A stretch of DNA of 64,000 nucleotides from Microbacterium oxydans (GTDB lineage: Bacteria; Actinomycetota; Actinomycetes; Actinomycetales; Microbacteriaceae), in the NCBI RefSeq assembly GCF_000956405.1, contig NZ_JYIV01000027.1, forward strand, positions 124,001-188,000, written 5' to 3'. The notes under the pieces are model-generated. The model was not told where the DNA came from, did no database searches, and saw nothing but the letters and a program-made list of their open reading frames with translations. Position 1 is the stretch's first letter, and each line of letters opens with the position of its first letter. Made by a program: the position numbers and the translations under genes. Of this stretch, positions 59,060 to 64,000 are shown one piece after another.

Positions 59060-59840
59060 CCCTCTGCCTCCTCGTGTCGTTCCTGCGCTTCTCGGCGTGC
59101 GCGCCTGGTGCTCCCGGCACCAGCCGCCCTGTCACGTTCGATCAGAGCCAGGAACGCGGCTTCGGCGTCGGTCGTGTCGGTGTCGGCGAGCAGTGCGGAC
59201 GGCGTGGTATCCGCGATGATGCGCCCCTCCCGCATCAGCAGCAGTCGGTCGCATCGCACGGCCTCGTCCATCACATGGCTCGATACGATGAGCGTGACGC
59301 CCCGGTCGGCCAGTCGGCGGAAAAGGGTCCAGAGCTCCGCGCGCAGCACGGGGTCGAGCCCGACGGTCGGCTCGTCCAGCACGATGAGCTCCGGCGAGCC
59401 GATCAACGCCACCGCGAGCGACACCCGCGTCGCCTGGCCGCCGCTCAGCGAATCGACGAGCTGCGCCGCCTGCGCGCCGAGGCCCACCTCCTGGAGGACC
59501 CGGTCGACGTCGCCCTTCGGCGCCTTCAGAAGCGAGGCGAAGTAGGAGAGATTCTGCCGCACGCTGAGATCGCCGTAGACCGAGGCGCCCTGTGTGCCGT
59601 ACGCGACACGGTGCCGCAGCTGGCGGGAACCACCCGGCTCCCCAGAACGATGACGTCGCCGGAGGTGATCCGCTGCACACCGACGATCGACCGCATGAGC
59701 GTGGTCTTGCCGCACCCGGAGGGGCCCAGCAGGCCCGTGATCTGGCCGCGCGGAACGGCGAGATCGATGCCGTCGAACACGTGCACGGCCCCGCGTCGCA
59801 CGCGCAGCTGCGTGATCTCGACCGCCGCCTTATTCATCAT
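59056..59840 (-). pseudogene. ABC transporter ATP-binding protein gene with a -1 frameshift
   Basis: Two frames together give one complete ABC ATPase. The 5' frame has VEITQLRVRRGAVHVFDGID and the Walker A GPSGCGKTTLMRSI, up to SGDVIVLG. The 3' frame resumes with EPGGSRQLRHRVAYGTQG, then the Q-loop and signature SLSGGQATRVSLAVALIG, Walker B LIVLDEPTVGLDP and the H-loop VSSHVMDEA. The join is at 59640-59643, where the minus strand has four G in place of five. An assembly error is possible. A possible leaderless promoter (TTGACG, 17 bases, CATAAT) precedes ATG 59840. Confidence 0.85.
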
Positions 59841-59849
59841 GCGATGAAT
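59832..59849. promoter_or_regulatory. Candidate TetR operator over the ABC promoter
   Basis: ATTCATC-ATGC-GATGAAT is a perfect 7-bp inverted repeat with a 4-base centre. It overlaps the start codon and the -10 (CATAAT) of the ABC gene, an ideal place for repression by the TetR encoded just upstream. Confidence 0.55.
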
Positions 59850-59909
59850 TATGCGCCTCCCGATCGACGGCGTCAACGGCTTCTGCAGAGCGCAGGAAGC
59901 GAGTGGAGT

Positions 59910-60506
59910 TCAGTCGAAGAGGTAGCGCTGCACCGTAGGGCCGATCCGCGCGACGAGATCATCCACAGGAGCCGCGACGAGGGCCGGGAGCTTCAACACG
60001 TAGCGGGCGATCAGCATGCCGGCGATCTGCGAGGCGACGAGCGAGGCCCGCAGGTCGGCGTCGTCCACGCCGAGGCTTCGCGAGATGCGGGACAGCAGCT
60101 CGCGCGAGAGGAATCCGGCCAGCAGTGGCGTCGTGAGTCGACTCCCGATCGCCGTGCGCAGGAGCATGACACCGCGCCGGCGCACCTCGGGCTGTTCGAA
60201 CGCCTCCAGGACGTACCGGATCAGGCGTTCACCGACCTCGTCACGCGGCCCTGTGAGGATCGCAGGCACATCGATGTCCGGTCGCAGCGGGATGCCGACG
60301 GCTTCGGCGAACAGATCGGCCTTGGTGCCGAAGTAGTGGTGCACGAGAGCGGAGTCCACCCCGGCTCTCGCGGCGATGGAGCGGACCGTCGCTCCGTCGT
60401 AGCCCTTCTCTCCGAAGTCGTCCACGGCGGAGGCGATGATGCGCGCCCGCGAGTCCGAGACACCGCGGGGGCGGCCTCGCCGCCGCACGGGCTTCTGCTC
60501 GGTCAT
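59910..60506 (-). CDS. TetR-family regulator of the ABC exporter
   Basis: 198 residues. The N-terminal helix-turn-helix reads SRARIIASAVDDFGEKGYDG, then TVRSIAARAGVDSALVHHYF and GTKADLFAEAV, a textbook TetR domain. The C-terminal domain fits the TetR_C_17-like group (LLAGFLSRELLSRISRSLGV). It lies 69 bp upstream of the ABC ATPase on the same strand and should repress that operon through the palindrome at 59832. Confidence 0.9.
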   Translation of the reverse strand: MTEQKPVRRRGRPRGVSDSRARIIASAVDDFGEKGYDGATVRSIAARAGVDSALVHHYFGTKADLFAEAVGIPLRPDIDVPAILTGPRDEVGERLIRYVLEAFEQPEVRRRGVMLLRTAIGSRLTTPLLAGFLSRELLSRISRSLGVDDADLRASLVASQIAGMLIARYVLKLPALVAAPVDDLVARIGPTVQRYLFD

Positions 60507-60548
60507 GCCCGTCAGCCTATGACGTGGAGCGACAGCACGGCGTGCAGG

Positions 60549-61304
60549 TCAGTCGAGAAGATGGCGGAGGTAGCGCGTCGGCTGTTCGAGGAACGATCGC
60601 CAGTGGTTCACGATCTCGAGGTCTTCCCACTCGGCCGGGCGCACACCCCACTCTCCGACCTCGAGGATCTTCGCGCCAGGCAGGGCGGCCAGCACCGGAG
60701 AGTGGGTCGCACACAGCACCTGCCCTCCCTCGTCGGCGATGCGGCGGAGCACGGCGATCAGGGCCAGGGTGGAGTTGAAGGACAGCGCGGCTTCCGGCTC
60801 GTCGAGGCAGTAGAAGCCGGGCTCGTCGAAGCGGCTCTCCAGCAGCGCGAGGAAGGACTCGCCATGGCTCATCTCGTGGAACGGCACATCGGGCGCGCTG
60901 GTCGACGGGTTCTCCTCGAGGTACGTGTAGAACGAGTGCATCGTCTCCGCACGGAGGAAGAAGCCCCATCGACTCGAGCCCACTCCCCGCTGCAGCCGCA
61001 ACCACTCCGACAACGGTGACTCGGTCGCCCGGGTCGTGTGTCGAGCTTGCCGGGAGCCGCCCTCCGGCGAGAGTCCGTACGCGATCCCGATGCCCTCGAC
61101 CAGGGTGGACTTGCCGCTGCCGTTCTCCCCGACGAGGAAGGTCACCCCGGGGTCGAGGTCGATCCCCTCACGCAGCACCTGGGCGACGGCGGGGATGGTC
61201 GTCGGCCATGCTGCCCCCGGCGTCGGCGCGTCGTCGTTCGGACGGACGGCGACGACGGGCTGCTGCCGTCGTCGTCGCGAGGTCGGCTCCCAGAACGCAT
61301 CCAT
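60549..61304 (-). CDS. AAA family ATPase (single-domain ABC/SMC-like)
   Basis: 251 residues from the ATG at 61304 (an in-frame upstream ATG at 61322 is possible). Walker A FLVGENGSGKSTLVEGIG, the signature-like EMSHGESFLALLESRF, Walker B FYCLDEPEAALSF and the H-loop CATHSPVLAALPGA are clear. It has no coiled coil and no membrane segment. It matches a group of stand-alone ATPases often called AAA_23 or YbjD-like. The partner and function are unknown. Confidence 0.88.
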   Translation of the reverse strand: MDAFWEPTSRRRRQQPVVAVRPNDDAPTPGAAWPTTIPAVAQVLREGIDLDPGVTFLVGENGSGKSTLVEGIGIAYGLSPEGGSRQARHTTRATESPLSEWLRLQRGVGSSRWGFFLRAETMHSFYTYLEENPSTSAPDVPFHEMSHGESFLALLESRFDEPGFYCLDEPEAALSFNSTLALIAVLRRIADEGGQVLCATHSPVLAALPGAKILEVGEWGVRPAEWEDLEIVNHWRSFLEQPTRYLRHLLD

Positions 61305-61374
61305 CGTGATCCCTCCCCGCATGACGTCACGGAGAGGCTACCCGCATCCCCCGACAGCGAGACGAGCAGGAACC

Positions 61375-62871
61375 TCAGCACTCGATGACGTTGACCGCGA
61401 GACCGCCCTCGCTGGTCTCCTTGTACTTGGTGGACATGTCGGCCCCCGTCTGGCGCATCGTCTCGACGACCGCATCGAGCGAGACGTAGTGGCTGCCGTC
61501 GCCACGAAGGGCGAGTCGGGCAGCGGTCACGGCGGTCGAGGCGGCGATCGCGTTGCGCTCGATGCACGGGATCTGCACGAGCCCGCCGATCGGGTCGCAC
61601 GTGAGACCGAGGTGGTGCTCCATCGCGATCTCGGCGGCGTTCTCGATCTGCCGGTTCGTTCCGCCCATCACTGCGGTGAGTCCACCGGCGGCCATGGCGC
61701 AGGCGCTGCCGACCTCGGCCTGGCATCCGCCCTCCGCTCCGGAGATCGACGCGTTGGCCTTGAACAGCGACCCGAGTGCCGTCGCCGTCAGGAGGAAGCG
61801 CCGGATGCCGCGGCGACGGTTCGCCTCAGCGGTCTGCTCGTCGTCGAGGTCGTTCCCGTCGCTCACGGCGTGCACGTCCGACTCGAAGCCGAGCAGGGCA
61901 CTGCCGACCAGTTCGCCGTAGGGGGTGACCGCGTTGCCCGCCCCGAGTCCCGAATCGGCGAGGAACCGCCACCAGTACATCGCCACGGCGGGAAGGATTC
62001 CTGCGGCCCCGTTCGTCGGAGCCGTGACCACGCGACCACCCGCCGCGTTCTCCTCGTTCACGGCGAGTGCGAAGGCCCCGAGCCATTCGCCAGGGAGCTC
62101 GCGATGCCCGTCGGCCTCCACCTCTTCGAGTTGACCGCGGATCACACCGGCACGCCGCTTGACCTTCAGGATCCCGGGGAGTGTGCCGTCGGCGTGGAGG
62201 CCCGCATCGACGCAGCCCGACATCGCGTCCCAGATCGCATCGAGTCCGGCGGCGACCTCTTCCTCCGAGCGCAAGGACGTCTCGTTCAGGCGCGCGACCT
62301 CGGCGATCGACAGCCCGTTCTCGTCGCAGAGGGCCAGCAGCGACGCGGCATCCGCGTAGGAGTACGGGAATCCCGCGGTCGTGAGCTTCGCCTCCTCGCC
62401 GTCGCGTCGGATGAAGCCGCCTCCGACCGAGTAGTAGGTCTCCTCGGCGACCACCGCGCCTGAGTCGTCCCAGGCGGTGATCGTCATGGCATTCGGGTGT
62501 CCGGGGAGCCGGGTGCGCGGCGCGAACACGATGTCGTCCTTCACGAACGGGACGTCGTGGGTGCCGTCGACACGGATCACGGCGTGCGCGGGCAGATCGG
62601 TCCAGGCGGACCGCACGTCGGCCGGATCGCAGGTCTCCGGCGTGAGACCGCGCAGGCCGGCGACGACCGCATCCGGAGTGCCGTGGCCGATGCCCGTCGC
62701 CCCGAGCGATCCGTAGAGGGTGCTGCCGATCCTGGCGACCTGCGGAAGAATGCCCGTCGCCGTGAGTCGCCGAGCGAAGTCCAGGGCCGCTCGCATCGGT
62801 CCGACCGTATGGGAGCTCGATGGCCCCACTCCGATGGAGAAGAGGTCGAAGGCCGAGACGTACGCTGTCAC
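61375..62871 (-). CDS. sdaA: L-serine ammonia-lyase, single-chain (beta plus alpha domains)
   Basis: 498 residues from GTG 62871. The N-terminal beta domain starts with [20 protein letters not shown], the conserved region, and the alpha domain holds the iron-sulfur Cys in [25 protein letters not shown] and the C-terminal tail ending NVIEC. The enzyme uses an oxygen-labile [4Fe-4S] cluster to deaminate serine to pyruvate. It is a full-length, ordinary housekeeping gene. The stop lies 70 bp from the AAA ATPase gene. Confidence 0.93.
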   Translation of the reverse strand: MTAYVSAFDLFSIGVGPSSSHTVGPMRAALDFARRLTATGILPQVARIGSTLYGSLGATGIGHGTPDAVVAGLRGLTPETCDPADVRSAWTDLPAHAVIRVDGTHDVPFVKDDIVFAPRTRLPGHPNAMTITAWDDSGAVVAEETYYSVGGGFIRRDGEEAKLTTAGFPYSYADAASLLALCDENGLSIAEVARLNETSLRSEEEVAAGLDAIWDAMSGCVDAGLHADGTLPGILKVKRRAGVIRGQLEEVEADGHRELPGEWLGAFALAVNEENAAGGRVVTAPTNGAAGILPAVAMYWWRFLADSGLGAGNAVTPYGELVGSALLGFESDVHAVSDGNDLDDEQTAEANRRRGIRRFLLTATALGSLFKANASISGAEGGCQAEVGSACAMAAGGLTAVMGGTNRQIENAAEIAMEHHLGLTCDPIGGLVQIPCIERNAIAASTAVTAARLALRGDGSHYVSLDAVVETMRQTGADMSTKYKETSEGGLAVNVIEC

Positions 62872-62997
62872 CCCTCCAGGCTACGCCGGATTCGCCACTT
62901 CGGTTCACCGTGGTTAACTCATCAGCGCGTCAAGCCCCTTCCCGTTCTGCACGTGCGGAGCCATCCTGTTCGGACCACATCGTCGAAAGGGGTCATC

Positions 62998-63294
62998 ATG
63001 ACCGACACCACTCCCGATCCGGAGACCACGGACGAGTCCTCCCCCGAATCGCAGACCCCCACGCCCACGCCGTCGTCGGACACGAGCGAGGGCGAGGTCA
63101 CGACACCCGCCGAGGCGGAATCGCCCGAGGACGCGGACCCGAGCGAGGTGCCGAGCACCGAGGAGCTCGAAGAGCCCAGCACCGAGAAGGCCCCGGGTGA
63201 AGAGCCCAAGGCTCCGAAGCGCGAGGAGCCCGAGCCCGACCACGAAGCGGTCGGCATCGGCGTGATCGACACGGAAGAGCCCCCGTCCGACTGA
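62998..63294 (+). CDS. Small acidic, Pro/Glu/Ser-rich disordered protein
   Basis: 98 residues from ATG 62998, with GAAAGGGG upstream. It is made of Asp, Glu, Pro, Ser and Thr, with no hydrophobic core, and reads MTDTTPDPETTDESSPESQ at the start. The last 25 residues (HEAVGIGVIDTEEPPSD) are the only possible structured part. No family is recognised. A long perfect hairpin follows the stop. Confidence 0.65.
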   Translation: MTDTTPDPETTDESSPESQTPTPTPSSDTSEGEVTTPAEAESPEDADPSEVPSTEELEEPSTEKAPGEEPKAPKREEPEPDHEAVGIGVIDTEEPPSD

Positions 63295-63325
63295 CCTCCC
63301 GCCTCCACCCGACCCGCGTAGAGCC

Positions 63326-63386
63326 GCTCCCGTCGCACTTTCTGTCGCTAAATCGTCGATCGAGCGACAGAAAGTGCGACGGGAGC
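63326..63386. terminator. 24-bp perfect hairpin between convergent genes
   Basis: The left arm (63326-63349) begins GCTCCCGTCGCACTTT and the right arm (63363-63386) is its exact complement, with a 13-base loop. It lies between the convergent acidic-protein and flavoprotein genes. The stem is unusually long for a terminator. It may be a repeated chromosomal hairpin that also serves as one. Confidence 0.7.
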
Positions 63387-63402
63387 ACTCAGGCCGGGGG
63401 GG

Positions 63403-64000
63403 CTACTCGACGAGCTTGCCCTCGGTGTCGACCTCCCGCATGAGCTCAGCGATCTCGGGCGAGATCTCAGGGATCGCCTCGCGCGTCACACCGTCCTTCG
63501 GCGACCACACCAGGTTCACCTGCAGCGTCGGGTCGGTGTCAGGGAAGTCGCTGCGGTTGTGGCATCCGCGGGTCTCCCGACGTTCCAGCGCCGCCTCGAG
63601 GGTGGCGCGCGCGGCGAGCGCCGACGCCTTGAGATCGAAGGCATGCGCGAGATCCTGGAAGCCCGCGATGTCGGGGTGGATCCCGATGTCCTCCATGCGC
63701 CCCTCGATCATGTCGAGGTCGGCGAGCCCCGCGCGCAGCCCCTCCTCCGAGCGCACGACTCCCGCGTACTCGGTCATCAGGTTGCGGATCGCCCGCTGCA
63801 GGGCACGGACGTTCTCACGTCCCTCCGCGGCGAGCAGGTCGTCGATCTCCGCACGCGCCTCGGCGACGGCCGTCGCCGACCGACGCTGCGCATCCAGCCC
63901 GGCCGCATGCTCCATGGCGGCCTGCCCCACGATGCGCCCGTAGACGAGCAGCTCGATGAGCGAGTTGCCCCCGAGCCGGTTGGCACCGTGCAGTCCGCTC
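63403..64000 (-). CDS. sdhA: Succinate dehydrogenase/fumarate reductase flavoprotein, C-terminal part (cut by window edge)
   Basis: About 199 C-terminal residues. The N-terminal end of this piece reads LHGANRLGGNSLIELLVYGR, the FAD-binding end box of SdhA/FrdA proteins. Next come helical residues, then RETRGCHNRSDFPDTDP and LVWSPKDGVTREAIPEISPE, as expected for an actinobacterial SdhA/FrdA-like subunit. The 5' end lies beyond the right edge. In an L-aspartate oxidase (nadB) the tail would look different, but this cannot be fully excluded. Confidence 0.85.
   Translation of the reverse strand, partial: SGLHGANRLGGNSLIELLVYGRIVGQAAMEHAAGLDAQRRSATAVAEARAEIDDLLAAEGRENVRALQRAIRNLMTEYAGVVRSEEGLRAGLADLDMIEGRMEDIGIHPDIAGFQDLAHAFDLKASALAARATLEAALERRETRGCHNRSDFPDTDPTLQVNLVWSPKDGVTREAIPEISPEIAELMREVDTEGKLVE

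Overview
The window looks like chromosomal DNA of a high-GC actinobacterium, most likely Microbacteriaceae and probably Microbacterium. The signs are GC-rich codon use, many GTG and TTG starts, a single-chain L-serine dehydratase, an HrpB helicase beside a flotillin gene, a CmtR-type cadmium regulator, and a small protein family (DUF7882-like) that I associate with this family of bacteria. About 53 kb of accessory DNA (1 to about 53.28 kb) abuts about 10.7 kb that reads as ordinary core chromosome (53.47 to 64 kb).

Layout. 0-4 kb: a multidrug MFS exporter, a WYL regulator and an epoxide hydrolase. 4.2-13.6 kb: a same-strand block with an MMPL exporter, a NarL-type two-component pair, a DUF2871 membrane protein, an AarF/UbiB kinase, a second MFS exporter and a broken second AarF copy whose front is replaced by a transposon-ATPase relic. 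13.8-17.2 kb: a patchwork with an Lrp/AsnC regulator, a beheaded SRAP gene, DUF7882-like genes and a recurring palindrome. 17.3-22.9 kb: an envelope or stress module with TetR, YihY/BrkB, DUF3618, holin-like, PRC/DUF2382 and CsbD genes. 23.1-25.6 kb: two more DUF7882-like genes, a companion gene, thioredoxin-like and DsbA-like genes. 25.7-32.6 kb: cadmium resistance (lspA, cadD, P-type ATPase, cmtR) followed by arsenic resistance (FAD oxidoreductase, aquaporin, ArsR-ArsC fusion, ArsC).

From about 32.76 to 53.28 kb lies a Tn7-like transposon. Its transposition operon tnsA-tnsB-tnsC-tniQ-tniQ sits at the right end, next to an XRE regulator. Its cargo looks like a defence island. It holds a CBASS pair (CD-NTase with a C-terminal AGS-C-type sensor domain plus a two-TM SLATT effector), an HNH protein paired with an unrecognised 529-residue protein, a membrane-anchored unknown, a PD-(D/E)xK-NACHT STAND protein, a large RecD/Pif1-like helicase, and small HAD and orphan genes. 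Terminal repeats of the TCGTGAGA type occur at both ends. The left end carries an extra set in the wrong orientation and a copy of the sequence flanking the right end. This suggests an older related element was inserted at the same attachment site.

The core flank holds a MarR regulator, flotillin, hrpB, a TetR-controlled ABC-2 exporter whose ATPase gene is frameshifted, an AAA ATPase, sdaA, a small acidic protein and the 3' part of an sdhA/frdA-like flavoprotein gene cut by the window edge. I found no rRNA, tRNA or CRISPR array. Two genes (21.46 and 59.64 kb) carry the same lesion, one base short in a G run, so an assembly homopolymer error should be excluded before calling them broken.
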